Source: Lysobacter capsici
GTDB lineage: Bacteria; Pseudomonadota; Gammaproteobacteria; Xanthomonadales; Xanthomonadaceae
Direction: 5' to 3'
Length of the DNA stretch: 64,000 nt
NCBI RefSeq assembly: GCF_018732085.1
Contig: NZ_CP076103.1
Coordinates: 4,960,001 to 5,024,000, forward strand
Part shown: positions 34,971-43,842 of the stretch, one piece after another
Position numbering within the stretch: the first letter of the stretch is position 1
Layout of the letters: every line of letters starts with the position of its first letter
Position numbers and translations under genes: made by a program
The notes under the pieces: model-generated
Databases searched by the model: none
The model's input: the letters and a program-made list of their open reading frames with translations, nothing else
What the model was told of the DNA's origin: nothing

Positions 34971-36830
34971 TTACTCCACTTCGCGGGTCGGTTCGCCTGC
35001 GAGGGGCAGGCCGGGGCGCCATTGTCCCAGTTGCAGCCGATCGAGCAAGGCGACGACGGCGTCGCGGGCGTCGGAATTGTGAATCGGCATCACCAGCACA
35101 TCGCCGGGGGCGGCCCATTCCAGCAATTGCGCGGCCGCGCGGACCTCGTCCAGGCAGACCTGGATCGCCGCTTCGGGCACGCCGCGTTCGAGCAGCTCGC
35201 CGCGCAGGATCGCCGCGACCTCGCCCGGCGCGCGCCCGCGCAGGAAGCTTTCGATGTCCTTGAGCACGACCCGATCCGGCCGGAACGAGGCCGCGACCGC
35301 GGCCAGCGCGCGGATGTCGGCGTCTTCGCGGTTGCCGGCCTGGCCCAGCACCAGGCCCAGCCGGCCGTGGCCGCGCGCGGCGACCTCGAGCAGGCCGCGC
35401 AGGCCGTCGGGGTTGTGGGCGTAGTCCAGGTAGACCTCGCTGTCGCCCAGGCGCCAGCGCTGCAGGCGGCCGGGGTTGTCGCCGGGGTGGGATCCGAAAC
35501 TGGCCAGGACTTCGGCGATCTGTGCCGGAGCGACGCCCAGGCCGACCGCGGCCAGGGCCGCGCCGGCCAGATTGGCGACGTTGTAGCGGGCGCGGCCGGC
35601 GAAGCTCAGCGGCATGTCCGCGACCGCGCCGAGGTCGTGGCGCTGACCGGCGTAATCCAGTTGCAGACGGCCGGCGTCGTCGACGCCGCAGGTCGCGCCG
35701 CCGTCGGCGCGGTGCATCGCCAGCAGCGGATGGCTGTCGTCCAGCGCGAACCAGCCGATCCGCCGCGTCAGCGACGGGCCTTGCCGGGCCAACAGCGCGT
35801 CGTCGGCGTTGAGCACCAGCAGGCCGTCGTCGCCCAGGGCGCGGGCGACGGTCAGCTTGACCTGGGCCAGGTCTTCGAGCGAATGGATGCCGTATTCGCC
35901 GAAATGATCCGGGCTGATGTTGGTGACCAGGGCGACGCGCGCGTCGCGCGGGGTGACGCCGCGGCGCAGGATGCCGCCGCGCGCGGTTTCCAGGATCGCC
36001 GCCTGCACGCTCGGCTGACGCAGCAAGGTGCGCGCGCCGACCGGTCCGGAGTAATCGCCGCTGTCGACCCGCTCGCTATCGACGAACAGGCCGTCGGTGC
36101 TGCTGTAGGCGGTCGACCAGCCGTGCCGCCGCGCCATCGCCGCGAGCAGGCGCACGCTGGTGGTCTTGCCGTTGGAACCGGTGACGACCGCGGTCGGGAT
36201 CGCGTGCAGCTGCGGCCACGGCACTTCCGATGGCGGCGGCAGCGCGTCGATCGGCCAGACCCGGCTGCCGACGCCTTCGCCGATCGACAATGCCTCGTCG
36301 TCGCTGTGCGCCGGCAAGCCATGCGCGCGCGCTTGTTCGAGCAATTCGATCAAGGCCGGATTCGCCTCGGCGCCGGCCAGCGCGCGCAATGTGCCGAGCG
36401 CGCTGGCGCGATCCCAGTACGCGGCGTGGCCGGGCGCGTGCGGCGGCAACACGTCCTGGGCGATCGGCCCGGCCGCGGCGGTCCAGGCCCATTCGGCGAC
36501 TTCGGTCGCGGCGTACAGCTGGTCGATCGGCGCGACGAACGCCAGCGAAGCGCCGCTGGCATGCACGCGCACCACGATCGGGCCTTCCGGCCAATCCAGC
36601 CCATCGCGCAGGTCGGCGATGTTGCGCCGCCACGCCGCCAGCGCGTCTGCGTCCAGGCGCGCGTCGCCGCGCGTCTCCAGCGCGGCGCCGGGGCCGTCGA
36701 AGTACAGGTTGCTGCCGGTCAGCCGGCGCGAGTCTTCGAACGCGAACGCGTACTCGGGCGCCGGTTGCGAAGCCGCGATGGTTGGCTCGGATGCCGCCTG
36801 CTCGGGCGCCTCTTGCTCAGGTATGGACAC
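34971..36830 (-). CDS. Cyanophycin synthetase-like Mur ligase (CphA-prime type)
   Basis: A 619-residue protein with an N-terminal segment containing RRLTGSNLYFDGPGAALET (~36-53), a middle region of ~150 residues, and a Mur-ligase domain from ~210: P-loop TGSNGKTTSVRL at ~217-228, ETARGGILRRG, NISPDHFGEYGI and YAHNPDGLRGLL. It lacks the ATP-grasp domain of CphA. Such truncated CphA homologues accompany cphA in several proteobacteria, and cyanobacterial CphA2 joins beta-Asp-Arg dipeptides; a related role is inferred. The start is GTG at 36830, 4 bp after the cphA stop; the frame extends further upstream only as a shadow of cphA. It ends 3 bp before trpC. Confidence 0.8.
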   Translation of the reverse strand: MSIPEQEAPEQAASEPTIAASQPAPEYAFAFEDSRRLTGSNLYFDGPGAALETRGDARLDADALAAWRRNIADLRDGLDWPEGPIVVRVHASGASLAFVAPIDQLYAATEVAEWAWTAAAGPIAQDVLPPHAPGHAAYWDRASALGTLRALAGAEANPALIELLEQARAHGLPAHSDDEALSIGEGVGSRVWPIDALPPPSEVPWPQLHAIPTAVVTGSNGKTTSVRLLAAMARRHGWSTAYSSTDGLFVDSERVDSGDYSGPVGARTLLRQPSVQAAILETARGGILRRGVTPRDARVALVTNISPDHFGEYGIHSLEDLAQVKLTVARALGDDGLLVLNADDALLARQGPSLTRRIGWFALDDSHPLLAMHRADGGATCGVDDAGRLQLDYAGQRHDLGAVADMPLSFAGRARYNVANLAGAALAAVGLGVAPAQIAEVLASFGSHPGDNPGRLQRWRLGDSEVYLDYAHNPDGLRGLLEVAARGHGRLGLVLGQAGNREDADIRALAAVAASFRPDRVVLKDIESFLRGRAPGEVAAILRGELLERGVPEAAIQVCLDEVRAAAQLLEWAAPGDVLVMPIHNSDARDAVVALLDRLQLGQWRPGLPLAGEPTREVE

Positions 36831-36834
36831 GTGC

Positions 36835-39624
36835 TCAGTCGCTCTCTTCGCGTTCGAAGCGCAAGCCGCGCTCGTCGCGCACCACGCCTTCCATCGCCGC
36901 GAACGCGGCTTCGTCCAGCGCCGGTTCCAGCGGCGGCAGTTCGGCGCGCTGCGCCACCGCGGCGACCACGCCCTCGGGCTGGAAGTGGATGATCTGCTTC
37001 CACGAGCGCGCCAGCGCGTCGGCGAACACCAGCACCAGATCGCCGGCCTGGCCCATGCGCAGCGCGGCGTCGACCGCCTGCTGCTCGTCGGGAATGATCG
37101 AGACCGACGCTTCGGCCACGCCGAGCGCCAGCAGCTTCTTGGCGATGATCCGCGGCACTTCGTCGCCGTCGCGGCCGCGCAGCGAATCGTCGCGGCGGCA
37201 GATGTAGTGATCGAACCGGCCGGCGACCGCTTCGGCGATCGCATGCAGGTCTTCGTCGCGGCGATCGCCGGGGCCGGCCAGGACCACGATGCGGCGGCCC
37301 GGCACGTCCAGGCGCTGGGCCAGGTCCGACATCACGCTGACCGCGTGGGCATTGTGGCCGTAGTCCATCACCACCTTGAACGGATGTTCGTTGTAGACGT
37401 TCATCCGGCCCGGGGCCTGGAAGAAGGTCGTGTCGAACGTGCGCAGGCCGTGGCGGATCGCGTCGAGCTTGATCCCCAGCGAGAACGCCATCGCCGCGGC
37501 GACCATCGCGTTCTGCACGTTGTGCAGCGCGCGGCCTTCCATCGTCGCCGGGATCAGATGCGTCCACAGCAACGGGATGTGGCTGCCCTTGTCGTAGAGC
37601 GTGATCATGTGGCCGTTGATGCCGGCCTCCAGCGCGCAGGCGCGGCCGCCAGCGCGGATGTGCTCGCGCACCAGCGCGTGCGAGGGGTTCATGGTGACGT
37701 AGCAGATCACCTTGGCGTCGGTGTAGGCCGACATCTTCAACACGTGCGGATCGTCGGCGTTGAGCACCGCGCAATCGGTGGCCACTTCGACCACCACCCG
37801 CTTGATCTCGGCGAGCTGTTCGAGCGTGTCGATGCCCTTGAGGCCGAGGTGATCGGACTGGATGTTGAGCACCGCGCCGACGTTGACCTCGGACACGCCC
37901 ATGCCGGCGCGCAGCAGGCCGCCGCGCGCGGTTTCCAGCACCGCCATGTCGACGTGCGGGTCCGACAGCACCATGCGCGCGGACACCGGGCCGGTCATAT
38001 CGCCTTCGACCGTGCGCTGGCCGTCGATGTAGACGCCGTCGGTGGTGGTCAGGCCCGGGGTGTAGCCGCCCATCTTGGTGATGTGGGCGAGCATGCGCGC
38101 GGTGGTGGTCTTGCCGTTGGTGCCGGTGATCGCGGCGATCGGCACGCGCGTGGGCGCGCCCGGCGCGAACAGCATGTCGATGACCGGACCGGCGGCATCG
38201 CGCGGCGTGCCTTCGCTCGGCGCGACGTGCATGCGGAAGCCGGGCGCGGCGTTGATCTCGCAGATGCCGCCGCCGATGTTCTTGTAGCTCTCAGCGATGT
38301 TGGGCGAGATGAAATCCACGCCGCCCACGTCCAGGCCGATCGCGAGCACCGCGCGCACCGCCATGTCGCGGTTGTCGGGATGGATGATGTCGGTGACGTC
38401 GGTCGCGGTGCCGCCGGTGGACAGGTTGGCGGTGGAACGCAGGTAGACGATTTCGCCGGGCTTGGGGATCGACGCGGCGGTGTAGCCGACCCGCTCCATC
38501 ATCAATTCGGCCTGCGAATCCAGCTCCAGGCGCGTGAGCACCTTCTCGTGACCGACGCCGCGGCGCGGGTCCTGGTTCACCAGTTCGACCAGTTCGGCGA
38601 TGCTGCGCAGGCCGTCGCCGACCACGTGGCCGGGCGTGCGCTTGGTGGCGGCGATCAGTTCGCCGTTGATCACCAGCAGGCGATGGTCGTCGCCGCCGAC
38701 GAAGGTCTCGACGATCACCGAGCGCGAATGCTCGCGCGCGGCCTCGAAACCGGCGCGCACGTCTTCGTCGCTGGAAATGTCGATGGTGATGCCGCGGCCG
38801 TGGTTGCCGTTGTACGGCTTGGTCACGACCGAGCCGCCGAGCTTCTTCGCCGCGCGGATCGCGCCGCTGGAATCGCTGACCAACTCCTGCCGCGGCACCG
38901 GCAACCCGAGCGAGGCCAGAATCTTGTTGGTCTCCTCCTTGTCGCTGGCCAGTTCCACCGCGATATGCGAAGTCCGCCCCGTCACCGTGGCCTGAATCCG
39001 CTGCTGATATTTGCCATGGCCGAACTGGATCAACGACTGGGTGTTGAGCCGCAGCCACGGAATATTGCGCTCCTCGGCCGCCCGCACCAGCGAAGCGGTC
39101 GACGGCCCGAGCGCGCGGCGCTGGGCGTAGCGGATGAAGCCGTCGCGCGCGCTTTCCCATTCGAAATCCGCCGGCACGCTGCCGGCCGGGCGGATCTCCT
39201 CGGGCAGCAGCGAACACAGCAGCTTGATGCCGAGTTCGCCCGCGGCGATGCCTTCCTCGCGCTGCGCGTATTCGTACACCACCGAGTACACGCCGGGGCG
39301 GTCGTCGCTGACGCTGCGGGTCTTGCCGAAGGTGACGTTCTCGCCGGCGACGTTCTGCAATTCGATCGCGACGTGTTCGAGCACGTGGCCGAGCCAGGTG
39401 CCTTCGTCCTCGCGCATGCGGCGGACGAAACCGCCGGGTTCGCGGTAGGAGCAGCCGTGTTCGGCCAATCCGGGCAGCGCTTCGACCAGCCCGTCGATGA
39501 AGGCCGGTCCGAGACGCGCGGTCGGCCAGGCTTCCAGTGCCTGCAGGTCCAACTCCAGGCGTATGACCGGAAAGTGCGCATACAACGAAGGGCCGACATA
39601 AACGGAGCGATCGAGAATGCGCAT
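36835..39624 (-). CDS. cphA: Cyanophycin synthetase
   Basis: A 929-residue enzyme that polymerises Asp and Arg into multi-L-arginyl-poly-L-aspartate with ATP. An N-terminal domain (~1-160) precedes an ATP-grasp domain (~210-460; GHGKYQQRI, VTKPYNGNHGRGI, GVDFISPNIAESY and CEINAAPGFRMH) that adds Arg or Asp. The C-terminal Mur-ligase domain begins with P-loop GTNGKTTT at 501-508, then ETARGGLLRAG, NIQSDHLGLKG and DYGHNAHAV. Length and domain order are normal for CphA1. It is followed after 4 bp by the CphA-like gene and preceded by cphB, 159 bp upstream. Confidence 0.96.
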   Translation of the reverse strand: MRILDRSVYVGPSLYAHFPVIRLELDLQALEAWPTARLGPAFIDGLVEALPGLAEHGCSYREPGGFVRRMREDEGTWLGHVLEHVAIELQNVAGENVTFGKTRSVSDDRPGVYSVVYEYAQREEGIAAGELGIKLLCSLLPEEIRPAGSVPADFEWESARDGFIRYAQRRALGPSTASLVRAAEERNIPWLRLNTQSLIQFGHGKYQQRIQATVTGRTSHIAVELASDKEETNKILASLGLPVPRQELVSDSSGAIRAAKKLGGSVVTKPYNGNHGRGITIDISSDEDVRAGFEAAREHSRSVIVETFVGGDDHRLLVINGELIAATKRTPGHVVGDGLRSIAELVELVNQDPRRGVGHEKVLTRLELDSQAELMMERVGYTAASIPKPGEIVYLRSTANLSTGGTATDVTDIIHPDNRDMAVRAVLAIGLDVGGVDFISPNIAESYKNIGGGICEINAAPGFRMHVAPSEGTPRDAAGPVIDMLFAPGAPTRVPIAAITGTNGKTTTARMLAHITKMGGYTPGLTTTDGVYIDGQRTVEGDMTGPVSARMVLSDPHVDMAVLETARGGLLRAGMGVSEVNVGAVLNIQSDHLGLKGIDTLEQLAEIKRVVVEVATDCAVLNADDPHVLKMSAYTDAKVICYVTMNPSHALVREHIRAGGRACALEAGINGHMITLYDKGSHIPLLWTHLIPATMEGRALHNVQNAMVAAAMAFSLGIKLDAIRHGLRTFDTTFFQAPGRMNVYNEHPFKVVMDYGHNAHAVSVMSDLAQRLDVPGRRIVVLAGPGDRRDEDLHAIAEAVAGRFDHYICRRDDSLRGRDGDEVPRIIAKKLLALGVAEASVSIIPDEQQAVDAALRMGQAGDLVLVFADALARSWKQIIHFQPEGVVAAVAQRAELPPLEPALDEAAFAAMEGVVRDERGLRFEREESD

Positions 39625-39783
39625 GCAGAACCTCAGTTCATGGTGATTTGGGTCGAGTGGGTTTAAGTCGCGGGAATTGAATGGGACGGATTGGGGCGGA
39701 ACAGATTTAGCGGGACGGATGTAAGCGCAACGTATCGAAGACGGCCAGGCTCAAGCGGCACGCACTCATTCACGCCGATGGCG

Positions 39784-40629
39784 TCATCCCGACTTGGACA
39801 CCGCCAGCGAACCCGCCGATGCCTTGCGGGTATTGAGATTGAACGTAGCGCCTTTGGTCAGGATGTGCACGCCCAGGCCGAGCAGGCAGACCGGTTCGTC
39901 CTCGCCGACCATGTGCATGGACGAGAACTGCAGGCCGTCGGCGTCGACCACGGTGACCGAGCCGCTGCCTTCGACCTCGATGGTGTTGTCCGGGCTGATG
40001 AAGGCCGCGGTGTCCTCGTCCAGGCCGATGCCGATCGCGAACGGGTTGTAGGCCAGCGCCGCGACCAGGCGGCCGAGGCGGTCGCGCTGGCGGAAGTGCT
40101 GGTCGATCACCACCCGGTTGGTCAGGCCCAGGCCCGGCGCCAGCCGCACGCTGTCGGCGCGCGGCGAGGAGCCCTCGGTGCCGAACGCGATCATGTGCTC
40201 GCTGAGGATGCTCGCGCCCGCGCTGGTGCCGCCGACGGCCACGCCGCGCGCGTTCTGCGCGCGGATCGCCTGCGCAATCGGCGTGCCACCGAGCATGGTG
40301 GAGATGCGCAATTGGTTGCCGCCGGTGAAGAAAATGCCGCTGGCCTGTTCGATCCGCTGGATCCGGTTGGGCTCGAAACAATCGCGGCGGGTATCGAAAT
40401 CCATCGACTCGACCCGGCTGGCGCCGAGGTCGGAGAACAGTTTTTCGTAGCGATCGCCGGTGTCGGGCATGCGGCTGGCGGTGGGAATCACCACGATGTC
40501 GGCGCCGTCGCCGCCGCACAGATCCAGGAACCGCTGCAGAATCTTCGCTCCGTGTTCCTTGTCTTCCGCCCCACCTATCGGAACGATCCAGCCCCGCTCT
40601 TCACCGTCGGGGATTCTGCTTGGCGACAT
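39784..40629 (-). CDS. cphB: Cyanophycinase
   Basis: A 281-residue intracellular serine exopeptidase (family S51) that releases beta-Asp-Arg dipeptides from cyanophycin. The nucleophile is S136 in GGTSAGAS; FFTGGNQLRI (~100-109) forms the conserved strand, and DQHFRQRDRLGRL carries the catalytic-site His region, all as in CphB. It lies between iadA and cphA on the same strand, 159 bp before cphA and 143 bp after iadA, so the cluster encodes both synthesis and breakdown. Confidence 0.94.
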   Translation of the reverse strand: MSPSRIPDGEERGWIVPIGGAEDKEHGAKILQRFLDLCGGDGADIVVIPTASRMPDTGDRYEKLFSDLGASRVESMDFDTRRDCFEPNRIQRIEQASGIFFTGGNQLRISTMLGGTPIAQAIRAQNARGVAVGGTSAGASILSEHMIAFGTEGSSPRADSVRLAPGLGLTNRVVIDQHFRQRDRLGRLVAALAYNPFAIGIGLDEDTAAFISPDNTIEVEGSGSVTVVDADGLQFSSMHMVGEDEPVCLLGLGVHILTKGATFNLNTRKASAGSLAVSKSG

Positions 40630-40772
40630 CCGTACGTACTCACTCTTGGTCGGGCTGGCTGCGCGCGAGGCGCAGCGAAAGCGGCTGGCCGCCGCGTATT
40701 GGCGGCGGCGATCGGGAATTCAGCGGTGGGCCGGGCCTATGCGACCGGGAGCGGTCGCGAACGGATCGGGTA

Positions 40773-41978
40773 TCAGGTCTCAAAATTACCACGCCGCAGC
40801 ACCGCGCCGTCGCGCAGATGCGCGCGGCCGGCGATGAACACATCATGCGCGGCGCCGTTTTCGTCCAGCGCGACCAGGTCGGCGTCGGCGCCGGCGGCGA
40901 TCACGCCCTTGCCGGGTAGGCGCAGCAGACGGGCCGGATTGAGGGTGAAGGCCGGCAGCGCGCGTTCGAGTTCGACCCCGCGCGCCAACACCGCGTTCAG
41001 GCATTCGAGCAGGGCGCCCGATTCGCCCACGCCCATGCCGCACATTCGCCCGTGCTCGTCGAAACAGGCCAGGCAGCCGCCGGCATCGGAACTGACGCTG
41101 ACCCGCTCGGCCGGCGCGCCGCTGTCGAGGTACTGGATCAGCGCATCCTGCGCGGTCCAGGCGTCCTCGCCTTCTTCGACCGGGAACGCGGTCAGGTCGA
41201 TGTGGCAACCGCGCCGCGCCAGGTCCAGGGCTTCGGCGAACAAGGCCTTGCGCCGGTTGACGTGGGTCGGGTTGAACACCCGCGCCGGCAGTTCGCTGGT
41301 ATCGAGCGCCTGGCGCACCAGTTCCAGCCCGCGCGGGCCGTCGCCCAGGTGCAGGTGGACGATGCCGGCCTTGCCGGTCATCAGCCCGGCGACATGCGCC
41401 TCGGACGCGAGCTTCAACAGTTCGTCCAGGGTCGGCTGGCTGGAGCGGTGGTCGCTGATCGCGACCTCGCCCACGCCGATCAGCGGCTCGATGAACACCA
41501 CATCGCCGCGCACGCTGCCGGTCAGGGTGGTGGGCGGCAGGTGGTAGCCGCCGCAATACCCCCAGGCGTTGAGGCCTTCTTCGCGCAGGCCGTAGATATT
41601 GGCGACCAGCTCGCGGGTGCCACGCGCGAGGTCGTCGGTGCCGAGCAGACCGACCACGCTGGTCACGCCGGCGCGGGTGTAGCGCGACAGCATCGGCGCC
41701 GGCACGCGGGTGCGGAAACCGGCTTCGCCGCCGCCGCCGGTGACGTGGACATGGCCGTCGATCAGGCCCGGGATCAGCCGCCGGCCCTGCAGGTCGAGGG
41801 TCTCGACCGGCAGCGAGGCCGGCAGCTGCGGCGGGTCGATGCCCATCCACAGGATCTTGCCGCCGCCGAGCAGCAGATTCTGCCGGCCCAGCGCCTGCGG
41901 CGCGTAGACATCGGCGTTGAGGATCAGGCGCAGCGCGGGTTCGTCGGTCGGGGCTGCGGACATCGTCGGATCACTCAT
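40773..41978 (-). CDS. iadA: Isoaspartyl (beta-aspartyl) dipeptidase
   Basis: A 401-residue amidohydrolase of the IadA type that cleaves beta-aspartyl dipeptides; here the natural substrate is probably the beta-Asp-Arg made by CphB, giving free Asp and Arg. The metal site begins with GLIDGHVHVTGGGGE, and further ligand segments are HLHLGD, FNPTHVNR and the SSDAGG aspartate. The ATG at 41978 overlaps the stop of the preceding monooxygenase-like gene (ATGAGTGA); in-frame ATGs at 41999 and 41963 are alternatives. Its presence completes a cyanophycin degradation route in one locus. Confidence 0.9.
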   Translation of the reverse strand: MSDPTMSAAPTDEPALRLILNADVYAPQALGRQNLLLGGGKILWMGIDPPQLPASLPVETLDLQGRRLIPGLIDGHVHVTGGGGEAGFRTRVPAPMLSRYTRAGVTSVVGLLGTDDLARGTRELVANIYGLREEGLNAWGYCGGYHLPPTTLTGSVRGDVVFIEPLIGVGEVAISDHRSSQPTLDELLKLASEAHVAGLMTGKAGIVHLHLGDGPRGLELVRQALDTSELPARVFNPTHVNRRKALFAEALDLARRGCHIDLTAFPVEEGEDAWTAQDALIQYLDSGAPAERVSVSSDAGGCLACFDEHGRMCGMGVGESGALLECLNAVLARGVELERALPAFTLNPARLLRLPGKGVIAAGADADLVALDENGAAHDVFIAGRAHLRDGAVLRRGNFET

Positions 41979-42375
41979 GGCGGCCACTGGGCTGGGCATC
42001 GCTGGATTGTGCCGTGTCGGCGCGAGCCGCGTCGCGGCTCCAGCCGTAGGCGCGTTCGACCCGGGCGACGCGCAATTCGAACTGCGCGTACCACTCCTTG
42101 CGGCCGCGCTCGCGGATCGCGGTGTGTTCCAGGTTGCGCTTCCAGGCCAGGATCGAGGCTTCGTCGGCCCAGTAGCTCACGGTAATGCCGAAGCCGTCGC
42201 TGCCGCGGGTCGACTCCACGCCGAGGTAACCGGGCTGCTGCGCGGCCAGTTCGACCATGCGATCGGCGGCTTCGTAGTAGGCGGCGTCGCCTTCGTCGGT
42301 GCGCTGGGAGCTGAAGATCACCGCGTAGTACGGGGGCTTGGGGAGGGTGGCGAAGCTGGCTGGCATGGCTGGCAT
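41971..42375 (-). CDS. Antibiotic biosynthesis monooxygenase (ABM) domain protein
   Basis: A 134-residue dimeric alpha/beta-barrel protein. The core is PPYYAVIFSSQRT…YEAADRMVELAAQQPGYLGVES…GITVSYWADEASILAWKRNLEHTAIRERG, typical of small ABM-domain proteins of the YczJ type. Substrate unknown; members include heme-degrading and quinone monooxygenases. The tail after ~110 is low-complexity. Met4 (42366) is an equally good start. It is the first gene after the repeat-filled gap behind trpD and is coupled to iadA by overlap, perhaps as part of the inserted cyanophycin block. Confidence 0.75.
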   Translation of the reverse strand: MPAMPASFATLPKPPYYAVIFSSQRTDEGDAAYYEAADRMVELAAQQPGYLGVESTRGSDGFGITVSYWADEASILAWKRNLEHTAIRERGRKEWYAQFELRVARVERAYGWSRDAARADTAQSSDAQPSGRHE

Positions 42376-42425
42376 GGCTGGCTCGGGGTTTGGGGTCGGG
42401 TAGAGCGAAAGACTTAAGAGCTAAA

Positions 42426-42649
42426 AGCAAATCCCCCCTGCCCCCCTTTTACAAAGGGGGGAACAGCACGGGTCTAGGGAACATCCGTGCAGCGTGGCGT
42501 GAACAGACTTGGCGCATCGCATCGAGTCGAGCCGAATCGCAAGCTCACAGACATCGCTTTGAATCGCACACACAACAAGCGACACCCACCGATCGCCTCG
42601 CCGGCATTCCCCCCCTTTGAAAAAGGGGGGCTAGGGGGGATTTGCTTTT
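42426..42649. repeat. CCCCCTTT inverted pair (family D) between trpD and the cyanophycin block
   Basis: Arms at 42426-42466 and 42607-42649 are reverse complements of each other, each with an internal CCCCCC-TTT-AAA-GGGGGG palindrome; ~140 bp lie between. The pair almost fills the 299-bp gap after trpD and marks one end of the cyanophycin insertion in the trp gene order. Confidence 0.82.
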
Positions 42650-42674
42650 CCTCCCAGCCGCGACGCAACCACAA

Positions 42675-43709
42675 TCACCCCGCCGCCAACCGCCGCGTCA
42701 GCGCAACGAATTCATCGAGCTTCGCCCGCGCCGCGCCCGAGGCCAACGCCGCGCGCGCACGCTCGATGCCCTCGGCGATGCTCTCGACCACGCCCGCCGC
42801 ATACAGCGCCGCGCCCGAATTCAAGGCCACGATCTCACGCGGCAAGCCTTCGCGATTTTCCAGCGCCTGCAGCAACAGCACCTTCGATTCATCGGCGTCG
42901 TTGACCCGCAGATTGCGGCTGGCCGCCATCGCGATGCCGAAATCCTCCGGATGCACTTCGTACTCGCGCACCACGCCGTCGCGCAATTCGCCGACCAGCG
43001 AACCGGCGCCGAGCGAGAGCTCGTCCATGCCGTCGCGGCCCCACACCACCAGCGCACGCTGCGCGCCGAGCTCCTGCAGCACGCGCACCTGGATGCCGAC
43101 CAGATCGGGATGGAACACGCCCATCAGGATGCTCGGCGCATCGGCCGGATTGGTCAGCGGGCCGAGGATGTTGAACAAGGTGCGCACGCCCATCTCGCGC
43201 CGCACCGGCGCGACCACCTTCATCGCCGGGTGATGCACCGGCGCGAACATGAAACCGATCCCGGCCTGCTCGATGCACTGGCCGACCTGCTCGGGTTGCA
43301 GCTCGATCGCCGCGCCCAGCGCTTCGAGCACGTCGGCGCTGCCGGACTTCGACGACACGCTGCGGTTGCCGTGCTTGGCGACCTTGGCCCCGGCCGCAGC
43401 GACCACGAACATGCTCGCGGTGGAAATATTGAAGGTATGCGCGCCGTCGCCGCCGGTGCCGACGATGTCGACCAGATGGGTGCGATCGGCGACCTGCACC
43501 GGCCGCGCGAATTCGCGCAGCACCGTCGCCGCGCCCGCGATCTCGCCGATGGTTTCCTTCTTGACCCGCAAGCCGGTGAGGATCGCCGCGGTCATGGTCG
43601 GCGACACTTCGCCGCGCATGATCGTGCGCATCAACTCGACCATTTCGTCGTGGAAGATTTCGCGGTGCTCGATGGTGCGTTGCAGGGCTTCTTGAGGGGT
43701 CATGGGCAT
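42675..43709 (-). CDS. trpD: Anthranilate phosphoribosyltransferase
   Basis: A 344-residue enzyme that joins anthranilate to PRPP in step two of tryptophan synthesis. The PRPP/Mg site is DIVGTGGDGAHTFNISTAS, followed by KHGNRSVSSKSGSADVLEALG, FMFAPVHHPAMK (anthranilate tunnel), RTLFNILGPLTNP and the DE pair in GRDGMDELSLG. The start is at 43709 (Met3 at 43703 also possible); the frame continues upstream through the 7-bp satellite but that part is not coding. It lies 133 bp after trpG on the same strand. Confidence 0.96.
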   Translation of the reverse strand: MPMTPQEALQRTIEHREIFHDEMVELMRTIMRGEVSPTMTAAILTGLRVKKETIGEIAGAATVLREFARPVQVADRTHLVDIVGTGGDGAHTFNISTASMFVVAAAGAKVAKHGNRSVSSKSGSADVLEALGAAIELQPEQVGQCIEQAGIGFMFAPVHHPAMKVVAPVRREMGVRTLFNILGPLTNPADAPSILMGVFHPDLVGIQVRVLQELGAQRALVVWGRDGMDELSLGAGSLVGELRDGVVREYEVHPEDFGIAMAASRNLRVNDADESKVLLLQALENREGLPREIVALNSGAALYAAGVVESIAEGIERARAALASGAARAKLDEFVALTRRLAAG

Positions 43710-43732
43710 GCGGTCGCCTGCGGCTGTGGATC

Positions 43733-43786
43733 GGGAATCGGGAATCGGGAATCGAGAATCGAGAATCGAGAATCGAGAATCGAAGA
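43733..43786. repeat. Heptamer satellite GGGAATC/GAGAATC between trpG and trpD
   Basis: Three GGGAATC units followed by four GAGAATC units (43733-43781) plus a partial unit. It occupies the trpG-trpD intercistronic region and is transcribed with them. The A/G split between the two halves suggests two rounds of expansion. Related heptamers flank coq7 (30067) and the M23 gene (19616). Confidence 0.95.
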
Positions 43787-43842
43787 GGCTTTTCGAATCG
43801 ACGCTTGCTGCGCAATCGCGTTCGATCCGGCTATCGCCCGCT

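Noticed and set aside
36830..37244. Longer start (37244) for the CphA-like Mur ligase
   Set aside because: The extra 138 codons lie within cphA in another frame and are Ser/Arg/Trp-rich; the GTG at 36830 right after the cphA stop is the plausible start.
36160..39666. 1168-codon open frame on the plus strand opposite the cyanophycin genes
   Set aside because: Antisense to cphA and the CphA-like gene, which show intact motifs; composition (His/Arg/Gln-rich) is that of a shadow frame.
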